From Tritrichomonas musculus (taxonomy: Eukaryota; Parabasalia; Tritrichomonadida; Tritrichomonadidae), in assembly GCA_039105265.1 (NCBI GenBank), contig JAPFFF010000024.1:186001-250000 (forward strand): 64,000 nucleotides of DNA. Reading direction: 5' to 3'. The position numbers were made by a program, and so were the translations under genes. Positions within the stretch are counted from its first letter, which is position 1. The number at the start of each line of letters is the position of its first letter. Below are positions 35,512 to 45,559 of this stretch, in pieces. The notes beneath the pieces were generated by a model. It made no database searches. It was not told the DNA's origin and saw only the letters and a list, made by a program, of their open reading frames with translations.

Positions 35512-35910
35512 ATGGGATTATTTAGAAAATGGGCGAGAAGAAGTATTGGCCTTGGAGGTCAATTATTAATGGGAGCAGCAAATTCAGCAACAGGAGGATT
35601 AGCAGGTAAATTAGCGGATAATGCAACAGGAATAATGAAAAATCAATCAGGATTAATAGGCAAAACAATGGGTAGTTTAGGCAAAGCATTTTTAAGCGAT
35701 AATATGAGAAACAAAATCTCAAATGTAGCGGATGCAGCAATAAAATACATTCCAAAAGGCAACGTAAGAGAAGCATTAACAAAAATCAATAATCATGCAC
35801 AAGGAAGAGATGAAAACTATAAAATGCCAAAACCCGCTAAAACAGAATCGAGTAGTTCAAATAATGCACCAGCACCTATAAATCATGTACATTCATCAAA
35901 TTATGAATAA
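35512..35910 (+). CDS. Small Gly/Ala-rich Maverick protein (outer copy)
   Basis: 132 residues, counterpart of 10704-11102 with two residue changes (Ser to Gly near residue 16, Ser to Ala near the end). It looks whole. Function unknown. Confidence 0.7.
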   Translation: MGLFRKWARRSIGLGGQLLMGAANSATGGLAGKLADNATGIMKNQSGLIGKTMGSLGKAFLSDNMRNKISNVADAAIKYIPKGNVREALTKINNHAQGRDENYKMPKPAKTESSSSNNAPAPINHVHSSNYE

Positions 35911-35939
35911 TAAGAAAAGTCAATTTTATTGAGTTTTAA

Positions 35940-36427
35940 ATGTCAAAACACTTAACAGGCTCAAAACGTTTAGCGGTTATTCAAAGGTGGATAAATGGCC
36001 ATGACGATCCAGATTGGGAGGTTTTGCCAACTCGAAAACAAGGAAAGTATATTGTTAAAAAGCGAGAAACACCAATAGAAGAAGAAAAAGAAGAGAAAAC
36101 TCCAGAAAATGAAGAGAACGAAGTTTTTGAAGAGGAAGAAGTAAAACCCAAAATGCAAAAACAAAAGTCGAAAAACTCACAAAAAGTCAAGAAATCGATC
36201 CAATGATAAACCTTGAAATCTTAAATCAACTCAAATTACTGGGTGATGAAATCAAACGCAAAAGAGAAAAGAAAGAACAAAAACGATTAATTGAAGAAGT
36301 AATCTCAAAGAAAACTCCAGCACCAAAACAAGCACCTCCTCCTCCTCCTCCAATACAAGAAGAAGAATATTATGAACCACCAATTCCAAGACAAAGACGA
36401 AACAGAATCTTTAATGATATTTATTAA
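35940..36427 (+). pseudogene. Charged pre-capsid Maverick gene (outer copy, broken)
   Basis: Counterpart of 11132-11620: same helical start, acidic middle, coiled coil and poly-Pro segment. The copy is broken by about one change; otherwise nearly identical. Confidence 0.7.
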
Positions 36428-36444
36428 CTTTTTTTATTCAAGAA

Positions 36445-38121
36445 ATGATTAATCATGAGGTTTATATGAAAACATCAGCTGAAGTTTGTTCGCAAATTGC
36501 GTCATATTTCGATGTTGTAGATAGCTGTATTGCCACATCTGATACAAACAAACAGTATTCAATTAATCCACAAACATCATATTCGCCTTCACCTCCAATA
36601 AAACAAGGGTCATATACAAGTGTTATTATTTCTCCAAATACACACAATACAGCTGACATCTATAATGGTTTTATTCGTGCTGATCTAAAAGTGACAATGA
36701 ATATAAATGAAAAGATACCAGATTTGAGTGATATTGGCGGTTATCCATTCAATAAAATCTGGTTTGGATTCAAAGATGCAAGAGATGCTATTGAAAAATA
36801 TGAAATAGTAGCTAACGGAATAACGATATATACACAAAACTTTGGTTGTGAAGAATCGTTCTTAACTGCATGTTGTGCAAATGAAACAACAAAGAGAGCA
36901 GATGTATACTCAAAGGCAAGACATAAAGATATATGGAATAATAATTTTGCCACTCGTTGCGGAATAGTAATTAATTGGCCAAACGAAGATTTAACAGCAA
37001 CATTTACGATTCATTTAAAAATTGATTTGCGTAGATTCTTGCCATTATCAAATATAAAATATTTACCAGCTTTTGCAGGAAAACTCGAATTAAGATTATA
37101 TTTCTCATGTGCTGGTATGCTTTGTTGTCCATGTGGACCATCAAGATCTTTGCTTGCTCAACCATCTCTTGCAACTAAATATACTTTTTCTGAGATCACT
37201 AATGAATTCACACCTGTTGGCGACGATGTTAAAATATGGACTTCAAGTACATCAGCTAATTCATCAGGCCAAGCATCAGGAAAGACAGATGGAGCTGAAA
37301 TACTAGCATCAGAAACACCATATACTATTTATTCTGGTTTACGAAAATTCCAAGTCTATGAGTATGAAATCACTGAATGCTCATCAATTATTCCATGTTT
37401 TGGCATAAACAATGAGATTTATCAACAATTGGTTCAGCGTTATTCAAATCCACAACATCCACTCACATTTCCAACTCAAACATTGTCATTTTACACCTGC
37501 ACTCAAGCATTAAAACAAATCCAAGACAAAACAACAGTCACTGTCACTCCAAGATTTGTTGATTCTATCTTTTGTTTATTCCCTCTTCATCAACGTCATC
37601 ATACATATTTCAAAAATCCACTTTTTAAACATTTCCAATTGAATTGTGGCGGTTATGGCAATATTCCAGCCAAATCTTTCGGAACAGATGGTGAATATCC
37701 AGAATTCATTGAATATAGTCAAAATGCAATGAATATGAATGGTGAACAAACCGGTTTCAATAAAGAGGTGATCGCTTCATTATGTAATGTAAGTAAACCT
37801 TTAGCCAATATCACTGGTTTATATCCAAACGATAGGACTTCATTCTTTATCGGTTTTGCGACAGAAACAGATGGGACATATCAACAGGGCCTTACAAGTT
37901 TATCACCAATTAACTTCGAAATAATCGTCACACAGGAACATGCACAAATAAAAGATCCAAATGATAAATCAGAGAATTATAAAAAGCATTTTTCTCAAAT
38001 AGTCGATACGCCACCAATATTAGGTTTATTAGTTGATGCTTCTATTTCGATTTTAGTGCAGCCCAATGGCATGCCCCCACTGGTTCGAATCGGGAATTAT
38101 GACATTACAACTTCTGAATAA
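36445..38121 (+). CDS. Major capsid protein (outer copy)
   Basis: 558 residues, frame looks whole. Most of the ten or so differences from the inner copy fall between residues 175 and 300, mainly in the Ser/Thr-rich loop after KYTFS. The Cys-rich CAGMLCCPCGP patch is unchanged. Confidence 0.75.
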   Translation: MINHEVYMKTSAEVCSQIASYFDVVDSCIATSDTNKQYSINPQTSYSPSPPIKQGSYTSVIISPNTHNTADIYNGFIRADLKVTMNINEKIPDLSDIGGYPFNKIWFGFKDARDAIEKYEIVANGITIYTQNFGCEESFLTACCANETTKRADVYSKARHKDIWNNNFATRCGIVINWPNEDLTATFTIHLKIDLRRFLPLSNIKYLPAFAGKLELRLYFSCAGMLCCPCGPSRSLLAQPSLATKYTFSEITNEFTPVGDDVKIWTSSTSANSSGQASGKTDGAEILASETPYTIYSGLRKFQVYEYEITECSSIIPCFGINNEIYQQLVQRYSNPQHPLTFPTQTLSFYTCTQALKQIQDKTTVTVTPRFVDSIFCLFPLHQRHHTYFKNPLFKHFQLNCGGYGNIPAKSFGTDGEYPEFIEYSQNAMNMNGEQTGFNKEVIASLCNVSKPLANITGLYPNDRTSFFIGFATETDGTYQQGLTSLSPINFEIIVTQEHAQIKDPNDKSENYKKHFSQIVDTPPILGLLVDASISILVQPNGMPPLVRIGNYDITTSE

Positions 38122-38143
38122 AATAGAATTTTTCTTTACTTAA

Positions 38144-38575
38144 ATGGCTAATGATTATAAATCCCCAAATGCAGAGATTGTTGGAAGAGAAGGAGTAATG
38201 TATAATGAGAATACAGAAAAAGTGCTATTTGTCAAAGGCAAACATTATGGTATCTTTTCGAACGATAACACTTATGCTGTCACTTTTAATCCCAAGGTCA
38301 ATTTGCCACCAACAATAGTTCGAGAAAATAAACCTGTACGTCCTCCACCAACTAATCAGCACACAACAAAAGGACTTCATGAACCACCTGTAAGCTTAAC
38401 TGACGGAAAACATTATATTCACCATGGATATGTGAAAAAACCGCCACTTTTGCCTCCTTACCTGAAAAAGCCAGAAGATTTAGCTCAAATACAAGGATTA
38501 GCAGATGAAAATAATAAAGGATCAATAATATATGGACCTAAACACTCAGTTATAATTAAAAATAATATCTATTAA
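38144..38575 (+). CDS. Unknown post-capsid Maverick protein (outer copy)
   Basis: 143 residues, counterpart of 13337-13768; looks whole, with changes such as VRFIKG to VLFVKG and a late Arg to Gln. Confidence 0.7.
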   Translation: MANDYKSPNAEIVGREGVMYNENTEKVLFVKGKHYGIFSNDNTYAVTFNPKVNLPPTIVRENKPVRPPPTNQHTTKGLHEPPVSLTDGKHYIHHGYVKKPPLLPPYLKKPEDLAQIQGLADENNKGSIIYGPKHSVIIKNNIY

Positions 38576-38595
38576 AGAAAATTTATTTTTATTAA

Positions 38596-39045
38596 TTAAA
38601 TTATTTTTTCTTCTTCTTTTTCTTTTTCTTCTTTCTTTTCTTCATCCTCTTCTTTTTCATCTTCATCAGAAGAAAAATTAAAAGGACTATCGTCAGAATC
38701 AGTACTGATCATTTTAATATATTTTGGTTCTTTCTTCTTCTTCTCTTTTTTCTCTTCTTTTTCTTCTTCTTTTTCTTCTTCTTTTTCTTCTTTCTTTTCT
38801 TCCATTTCTTTATATCTTTTTTCTGCTTCATTCATTTGAATCCATACATTTATTAGTCTTTTTGTAGCTATTTCTTGGTTTCTCAGTTTGCAGTATCGAA
38901 CCATCATGAGTGGAATTATCTGTTCTATTTTATAAATCGGGATCTCTTCTGTTTCTTGTTCTAATATAGCACGGATGTCTTCTATGAGGGGCATGAGCTC
39001 TTTTTGGATCTGAGCTAATTCATGGGCATGTTGTTGGATGGACAT
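38596..39045 (-). CDS. Glu/Lys-rich coiled-coil Maverick protein (outer copy)
   Basis: 149 residues. Helical N-terminus (MSIQQHAHELAQIQKELMPL) then a long charged stretch of KEEKEEEKEEEK type, an interruption (PKYIKMISTDSDDSPFNFSS) and a final E/K tract. This copy is longer than the inner one and shows the complete layout of the protein. It could be a core or scaffold protein; function unknown. Confidence 0.7.
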   Translation of the reverse strand: MSIQQHAHELAQIQKELMPLIEDIRAILEQETEEIPIYKIEQIIPLMMVRYCKLRNQEIATKRLINVWIQMNEAEKRYKEMEEKKEEKEEEKEEEKEEKKEKKKKEPKYIKMISTDSDDSPFNFSSDEDEKEEDEEKKEEKEKEEEKII

Positions 39046-39165
39046 TATATAAGAGTGATTTGATTATTCTTTCTAAAGTTTTCTTCTTAAATAAATGGCC
39101 GGCTACTTATGATAATTCAGAAGTTAATTGGTCCTTTAAAATTTTAAGGTTTATCTCCAAGACAA

Positions 39166-39687
39166 ATGATCAAGAAGAGAACAAACGCAACTGGTGTTAA
39201 CGCAAATATAGCATTGGAGCCAACCGCAGCATCGTCATCGACTTCAAATATAAATAATAATATTATTATAAATAAACGAGAAGATGGGAAGGAGGAGATA
39301 GTGATAACAAGAGACGTGAATGCTCAAATAGAACCGGAAATCAAAGAAACAGACGCAAAAAGTGTGATTTTAGAAACATATGCTCAAATACTTTTAAATG
39401 AAAATAAGGCGCTTTTAAGCAATTTAATCTTTAAGCATTCTATTATTGTCCCTAAAGAGTGCTTAGAAGAAATCATAAAAGCAATTCTCAAAGTCACAGA
39501 AGTCGAAGTACATCTTGATGAAGATATTGGTTGTTGTGCCGGAAAAGCAAACCCAATTCGAAGAATAGAAGCCATTAAAATACTCAAAGAGAACGGCGAA
39601 ATCATCACTGACTTCAAACAAGTCTATAATAAAGAATATAATGAATTAGTAAACAATTATCACTTATGTTTAAAGTTTTGCATTTAA
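39166..39687 (+). CDS. Unknown Maverick protein (outer copy)
   Basis: 173 residues, counterpart of 14279-14857, starting at MIKKRTNATGVNANI. The helical C-terminal domain and its GCCAG motif are conserved. This start is likely the true one for the family. Downstream of its stop, similarity to the inner element ends abruptly. Confidence 0.65.
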   Translation: MIKKRTNATGVNANIALEPTAASSSTSNINNNIIINKREDGKEEIVITRDVNAQIEPEIKETDAKSVILETYAQILLNENKALLSNLIFKHSIIVPKECLEEIIKAILKVTEVEVHLDEDIGCCAGKANPIRRIEAIKILKENGEIITDFKQVYNKEYNELVNNYHLCLKFCI

Positions 39688-39707
39688 ATGTTTATTAATT
39701 AATTAAG

Positions 39708-41108
39708 CTATTTATTTTTATTTGTGAATAGCTCAATCATCTCATTCTTGAGCTGATAGCATTCTTCTTGTGAGCCTAATATCCTCTTTTCTCGGCAGTA
39801 CTTAAGAACACTGATTCTAAACTTTTGTTGTGTTCCTGGTGCAAAACCGATCTCTGTACACCACATTTTATATGTCTCAAAGACTGTTTTTCGTGGAAAA
39901 CCCTTTTTGAACTGAATCAGATTCTTCTGAATGAACATGAAATAAGGGTTCTTGAAAAAATTAATGATATCAGTCTTTTCATTCGTGAGAGGAATCACAC
40001 TTGGATCAAAGAGAGATATATCATGATATCCAAAGAATGCAAGAAGATTCGAATAGAATTCTGGAGTGAACGATCGATGTAATTGGCTAAAATACTCGTG
40101 ATCTCCTCTCTTCTCTGATGATGTCTCCATAACTAAAAATCTTCTATCATCTTCTTCGATTTTTAGTGGCGCAAAGTTGTTTGAGAGAAAAATAAAGTTT
40201 GCCACGTTCTGCTGAGTGAAGACATCATGGAACTTTTTGTGAATGTCGATTGAATCTTCTGTTATCAATGTCTTCAACATTTCAGGGTCATATTTCTTAT
40301 TATTGATAAAACTTTTCACTTCATTGCACACAAGGAGCATCTTGTACATGATGCTGCTGTTAAAATCGCCAGTAATGTGTTCAAGTTTGCAATTCTTATT
40401 TGCATATGAGCCAAACAAGTTGCAAATGGTGTCAGTGAACGTGTTCTTCCCTGTGCCTTGTATACCTGTGATTATTATTGATGTCTTTGTCTTCTGGCCA
40501 ACTTTCTGCACAATGAATGATATCAAATTGATAACATATTCATAGATTTCGTGTCTTTTGTTACAGATGATTTGTTCTATGTGAGTTAAGAATGGCTGAA
40601 TCAATTCCATCTTGATTTCTCTTTGAGGCACAGGGAAATATTCAAATCCTTGAAAGAAAGTGAACGCATTCTCTCTCCCAGGAAAGAATGTTAATTGTTC
40701 ATACATGATAAAGTTCTTATTCATTCCTGTATTTAAGATTTTGTCAGCTGTCACTTTTCCAACATTAATCGTCATTAATTTATGCTTGAGTTGTTGTGCT
40801 GTTGTCATCACTAATTGTGCTCGTTTATAGGATGGATCTCTCACTTTCATCAAGATTAATGGAGGAGTGATGTCTATTTGACAAATCACTTTCTTAAGAT
40901 CTGTCATGAATTCGCCTACTCTTATTATTGAACGGTCATTTATTGTGCTGACATAATTCTTCTTTCTTATGCTCGTTAATGTGAAATCATTGTGTGTTTC
41001 AATGTGTGCACTGTCGTCTATTTTATTTCTGAAATAAGTTTCGAGCATATAGTGTTTTTGCCTTTGAGGGAGACAATTTAGAAAAGAGAACAGCCACTCA
41101 TTACTCAT
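39708..41108 (-). pseudogene. SF3 helicase (outer copy, partial)
   Basis: Homolog of the inner helicase, lacking its N-terminal region; about 466 residues remain. Walker A GIQGTGKNTF, LLVCNEVKSF and NFIFLSNNFAPLKI are all visible. Identity to the inner helicase is only about 60 percent by eye, far below the neighbouring genes, so this end derives from a different Maverick lineage. Confidence 0.85.
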
Positions 41109-41479
41109 TATTGGAAAATTATTTGTCCATCTGTCTGTTATAAAAGAGTAGCTTCAGAGAGTCTCATTTTTGCAATGAAGATAAAAAATAAAAAATATAA
41201 AAAATTTATACCACTTATCGTGGATGAGAAAATTTCCAAAAAATATTTTTTTCAAAAAAGTTGAAATATATTGATAGGTCCAAAATCACGCATTTATTAG
41301 TGGGTATGACAAACATCTTTTTGAACCCAAATTGTTGAGTGAAAATAGGGGGTCAAGTATGGGGATACTTAAGAAATTGTTGGACAACTTTTTGAGTCAA
41401 AAAAGGGCTAAAATGAGGTGTTTGAGACCCAAAAAAGTGCCAAAAATAAGGTGTTTTCAAAGGGTTTGAGGGGATTGAA
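41109..41479. other. Non-coding right-end remnant of the outer element
   Basis: No coding sequence. It has a GC-skewed composition on the plus strand (GGGGTCAAGTATGGGG, GAGGTGTTTGAGACCC, GGTGTTTTCAAAGGG) unlike the AT-rich host DNA and unlike the inner element's right end. It might be the subterminal DNA of the outer Maverick. The genes expected here (bZIP-like to fibre) are missing. Confidence 0.5.
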
Positions 41480-41516
41480 GACCGGAGGTCTGAAATCACC
41501 GCAAACATATACTACT
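41480..41516 (-). repeat. Degenerate Maverick terminal-repeat remnant
   Basis: The segment TGAAATCACCGCAAACATA then TACTACT resembles the inner right terminal repeat with its middle missing (inner end: TGAAATCATCGGCGC ... CGTATACTACT). It probably marks the original right end of the outer element. No matching left remnant is seen near 4137. Confidence 0.45.
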
Positions 41517-42592
41517 CGGCCAACGAAAGCTTTCACATCTAACTCAAAGTACAGTTATATTGGAAATTATATATTCTAATATTAATATATATATTAATAT
41601 TAATTACTAATGCATCTCATGATTACTTTTATTTTATTTTAAATAATTAGATATTTTTATTTTTAAAAAATCGAATTAATTTGAATGAAATATAAAAATA
41701 ATATTTTTCTTATTTCTCAATAATCTTCAAATATTATAAATTTAAAATCAAAAAATATTTTTATATATTCATTCATAAAATAAACAATTATATTAAGAAT
41801 AAAAATCATTGGATTATTTTAATTCACATAGTAAATCATCTTAAATTAAATGACTTTTTTACGGAATAAGATCTGAATGTTTATAATAAAACAATTTTTT
41901 GTGTTTTGAAAAGCAAAAAACAAATAAATTAAAATTTTCTTAATTGGTTGAAATAATCATAAGACGGGAAAAATCAAATATGTTTAAAGCATTAATGGAG
42001 TATAATTGATATATATAATCAATTATTGTAATTTATTTGCGATTTTAATTTAAATGTAAAGCTATATAAATCGCAATATGATAACAGTCAAACGAATCAT
42101 GATTTTGATTTTTAATTATAAATATACTATAAGTATATAATATTTCACCTCTAATTATGGAATGAAACATTTTAATTTGATGGAACTAATGATATGAATC
42201 TCTCCATAATGTAATTATTTCAACGTTACTTTTAGAAATCAATATATTTAAATCATGTATGTTGCATATATAGAATTTATTTACAAAATAAATCTTTTTT
42301 TGAAAGAATCAAGGCCATTATTGTTTTTTAGATCGGCTTTATTTTGCCATTATTGAAATAAAATACATATTTCTCAATAATTTGAGTTAGGATTTAAATA
42401 TTAATTATTTTATTAGTTCTATTTTTATTTTATTAATATAAATAAAGAATTAATATATAAAAGGATGTGCCAATTTTTAGATATTTTCTTTTTAAAATGC
42501 TCTTACAAAATTTTTTGTATCAAAGGTATCTCAACGAAAAACAAAATTATTTAAAAAACGATTGCTTAAATATTGCATATTTATATACCAAG
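41517..42592. other. AT-rich DNA between the remnant and the right inverted repeat
   Basis: No gene or RNA seen. The sequence is about 80 percent A+T with short runs and no repeat matching elsewhere in the window. Its presence inside the 217-bp inverted repeats but outside the terminal remnant shows that the inverted-repeat unit is larger than the outer Maverick. Confidence 0.55.
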
Positions 42593-42809
42593 TAATTGAA
42601 ACTCATATTTAATTCAGGATATATCTCATTTTAGCAGATCGGATATTATGGATATTGATGCATTGACCAAAATAAAACAAAATATTATTAATAATATTTA
42701 ATACAAATATTAAATAAATAGTTATTATTTGTAAATGTACTTATTTTAATGGGATAAATGGAAAATAATAGAAAATTTTAAATTCATTCAATTTCGTTGG
42801 CCTCCCTTT
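42593..42809 (-). repeat. 217-bp inverted repeat, right copy
   Basis: Reverse complement of 3920-4136 with two or three mismatches; ends CGTTGGCCTCCCTTT. The high identity means either recent insertion of one unit or conversion between copies. Confidence 0.9.
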
Positions 42810-43380
42810 CCTTATTCACAAAAAAATTGAGAGTTTTTAATTCAAATTTTCTATGAGTCTTCAGAAAGTAGGACGATAAGTAGGGACAAATTATTTTTTT
42901 TAAAATACCATATCTTTCAATTTTGAGAAGATGAAAATAAAAAAAAAAGAATATAAAAAAGTTTTTTATTCAGGAAAAATACCTTTTAAATAGCTTTGGG
43001 AGCCTTTGAGGGCTAAGCCCAATTGGTTAAGGTAATAGCGGGAGCCTCGACCTGAAATGAATGAAGGTATTCATGCCTTAATAACTTAAAAAAAATATTT
43101 AGCTTTATTCAAATTTGAGAGGACGATAAGAAGGGACAAATTAAAAAACTTAGTTTATGTAAGAACAATCAAAAATACTAAATATTTTATGATTATATAA
43201 AATGTCCAAAAAATGTTCGTTATGGACATTTATTTCAATTATTTGAGAGTTTATCGATTAAAATATCTTTAGTTAGCTAACTTTCGATCGAATAACAAAA
43301 GGTTTGCCAATTAATGGTTGAAAATTGCCAATTGACATATAGTGGTGAGAAAAAAATGTAAGTATGTTGAGCTCAAAGAT
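42810..43380. other. Intergenic, with a direct repeat
   Basis: No gene seen. A ~25-bp segment GGACGATAAGTAGGGACAAA recurs with small changes about 250 bp apart (near 42871 and 43122). A GC-richer piece at 42995-43060 (GGGCTAAGCCCAATTGGTTA) has a tRNA A-box look but no complete cloverleaf. Confidence 0.6.
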
Positions 43381-44130
43381 ATGTCAATCGGCAAGTTTAG
43401 TAATTATTTCGGCTAATCATTTATAATTCGCTCAAGAGGTAATAATAAATTTGTTATCGATACTGAAGGTCATCAAAACGGAGGTGGATGGATAAAAATA
43501 TACGAAAAAGTAGAAGATATGCATGAAAACCAAACATGGACAGTTGATAAAGATGGATATATTGTTAGTTGGAAAAATCGTGATATGGTCATTTATGCTG
43601 GTAATTTGAAGAATAGTCAACTACAAACGATTACTAAATTGAGTTCAATTCCAGCTGTAAACAAAAATCAAGCTCGATGGAGATTAACATCAACTGGTAT
43701 AATTGAAAATATGACCAATCATTCATTTGTTCTCGATGTTGATAGCGCTGGAGGATACAAAAATAATACAAAAATTCATGTATATATCAAACATAGCAAA
43801 ACAAGTCAATTGTTCCATTGTATCGAAGTTCATGAATCGAAGAAATTTGAAGTAAAACCCATGATTGGATCAATAATTTTAGCTCAATGCAGAGAAGTTA
43901 TCATTTATGAAGCAAAAACTGATAGCAAAATCAAACCCAAAAAAATTACTATACACAACGGTATGCGATATAGACCAGGCAAAGATTTGAATAAAGTTAA
44001 TTATAAAATTGATGATTTCGTTAAAAAATACGGCGTTAAAAGTGTCAAAGAAATTGAAATCAAATTTGTTGATCCTGATAATAAACATTTGAAGAGAGAA
44101 AGGAAATATTTGATGCTCAATATGATTTGA
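43381..44130 (+). CDS. Beta-trefoil (ricin-B-type) lectin-like ORF
   Basis: From the ATG at 43381 (MSIGKFSNYFG) to a TGA at 44128, 249 codons. It has one in-frame TAA near the start and otherwise is fully open. Under the standard code, only the part from 43519 has an ATG. The first half fits a carbohydrate-binding beta-trefoil: FVIDTEG, then NQTWTVDKDGYIVSW, NQARWRLTSTGIIEN, SFVLDVDSAGG and SQLFHCIEV give the repeated Q-x-W/F pattern. The C-terminal part is basic and unrecognised (IKPKKITIHNGMRYRPG). Such lectin domains bind sugars. The ORF uses more CGA/CGT and ATC than its neighbours. It may be a transferred gene, a decayed gene, or a gene of an alternative-code donor. Confidence 0.55.
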
Positions 44131-44189
44131 TGGGTATGTCAAGAAATTTCAGCGATGATGATTTTTAAATGATGTATTTATAATTGATA

Positions 44190-44232
44190 ATCATTATCGA
44201 AGATAACTTTGCAAAGCAAATGAAATGAATAT
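44190..44232 (+). repeat. 43-bp perfect inverted repeat, left arm
   Basis: ATCATTATCGAAGATAACTT and onward to GAAATGAATAT, perfectly matched in reverse complement at 45458-45500. The arms enclose the TFIIS-like ORF. Confidence 0.9.
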
Positions 44233-44337
44233 TCAACATCGAAACTTTATTTTTGCTCTTCATTGATGATATACAACCCATCAATGCACAATAACGAGGC
44301 TTTTGACGATAAGTTATTTTTGTTTTGTATCAAAAAC

Positions 44338-44859
44338 ATGTCCTCTAATACTGAATCAATTAAAAGAGTTAGTCATATTCATCGAGTCATCAAAAATGAT
44401 ACACCCATCAAAAAATCATCTCGAAAAAGAATATCACCCTAAAAACATATAACATTTAACGATATAACACCATTAGAAATCACATCGAATTTCATGCCTG
44501 AATCTGTTATCGAGACATATAACGATAAATCACCAACCTAATCATTTGATGAAAATATATCTGGAGGTGTAAAAGTATAGAAAAAGCAAACAGTTGATTT
44601 GTTATTCTTCCAAAAATTAATTGATGCCGATTTAAGAGCAAGAATACCAATTAGTGCATTTATACCTGATGTTGTCATTACTATGGTGAAAAATACAGTT
44701 GGAATCAAATGCAAAGTATGTGGAAGTGATAATATTTATGTTGAATCTCGTCAAATGAGAAGTGCTGATGAAGCGATGACAAAATTTTATACATGCTTGA
44801 ATTGTGGCAATAAATGGAGGTTTGATTTAATTTTATTCGTTTATTTGATTATTCATTGA
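44338..44859 (+). CDS. TFIIS-type zinc-ribbon ORF
   Basis: 173 codons from the ATG at 44338 to a TGA at 44857. It is interrupted by three TAA/TAG codons in the first half and none in the second. The C-terminus is an unmistakable TFIIS zinc ribbon: C125-x2-C128, then RSADEAMTKFYTC with the catalytic Asp-Glu pair, then C153-x2-C156 GNKWRF. TFIIS and its relatives in eukaryotes, archaea and large DNA viruses stimulate transcript cleavage by stalled RNA polymerase. The N-terminal half is basic and Ser-rich, with no clear TFIIS LW domain, as in short viral versions. It is bounded by 43-bp inverted repeats. Whether it is read is uncertain. Confidence 0.65.
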
Positions 44860-45457
44860 TTGATTATTCATTTATCGATAATATTTGTGCGATTGTTATT
44901 TGATATTCGATGATGATTATTCGATGATTTGTTATACAAAGTTTGTTTCGCAAATTGTTTTGTTATTTTGGTACTTCTTTTATCAATCAACGCAAAAATA
45001 ATGTTTCGATGATTATTTTATTTTTGTACTCAATTTATGTTGAAATCAATTTTGTTATTCATTTTTGATAATCATCAACGATAAAATCAAATTTGAGCAT
45101 ACACACTCAATAAAACAATAAAAAAATTTTGCAAATGAAAATCAAGTAAAATAACTTTCGATGAAAAATAATTAATGATCAAACAATTATTGAGTGATAT
45201 TTAATTTGTTACACAAAGTTTGATATCATCAAATGATCAACACAAAAATAATGTTTCGATGATTATTTTATTTTTGTACTCAATTTATGTTGAAATCATT
45301 TTGTTGTCTGTTTTTGATAATCATTTTTGAAATCAAAAATCTTGCAAAATTTGTTACAGTTAAAAATAAAAAATATAAACACAAAAATACATCGAAAATA
45401 AAAATAACAAAAATCGAGCAAACAAAAATGAATGCAAAAATAAAATTTTGTTGTTGT
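44860..45457. repeat. AT-rich stretch with a 56-bp direct repeat
   Basis: No gene seen. The sequence CAAAAATAATGTTTCGATGA through TATGTTGAAATCA occurs at 44993-45048 and again at 45243-45298, 250 bp apart. ATCGATGA-like words are frequent throughout. Confidence 0.75.
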
Positions 45458-45500
45458 ATATTCATTTCATTTGCTTTGCAAAGTTATCTTCGATAATGAT
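45458..45500 (-). repeat. 43-bp perfect inverted repeat, right arm
   Basis: Exact reverse complement of 44190-44232, giving a 1.31-kb unit with the TFIIS-like ORF inside. No duplicated flanking bases are obvious. Confidence 0.9.
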
Positions 45501-45559
45501 CATTGTGCATGTATATTCATTCATGAAAATCATTTTTGATCTCCATTTCATCTATTCAT

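Larger units (their letters stand above)
3920..42809. mobile_element. Outer Maverick/Polinton fossil, split by a second Maverick
   Basis: A 38.9-kb block bounded by a 217-bp inverted repeat. Outer-copy genes lie at 4221-5024 and 31015-41108, in the same order as in the inner element. The block contains Rep-like and HNH genes, a split protease, an integrase, a packaging ATPase, capsid genes and a partial helicase. The polymerase and fibre end is missing. The copy is broken: besides the large insertion and the missing right third, about three or four genes are damaged. Near-identity of its virion genes to the inner element implies a young age. It is unclear whether the 217-bp repeats are the Maverick's own termini or belong to a third unit. 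Confidence 0.8.

Noticed and set aside
42995-43100. tRNA-like segment (GGGCTAAGCCCAATTGGTTA, then TCGACCT and GGTATTCATGCC)
   Set aside because: An A-box-like part is present, but I could not fold a full cloverleaf with acceptor stem, anticodon arm and a proper TTC loop. At most a tRNA-derived scrap.
45280-45500. Short frames at 45280-45496 on both strands
   Set aside because: Low-complexity Phe/Ile/Lys frames in AT-rich DNA overlapping the inverted-repeat arm; no coding signature.
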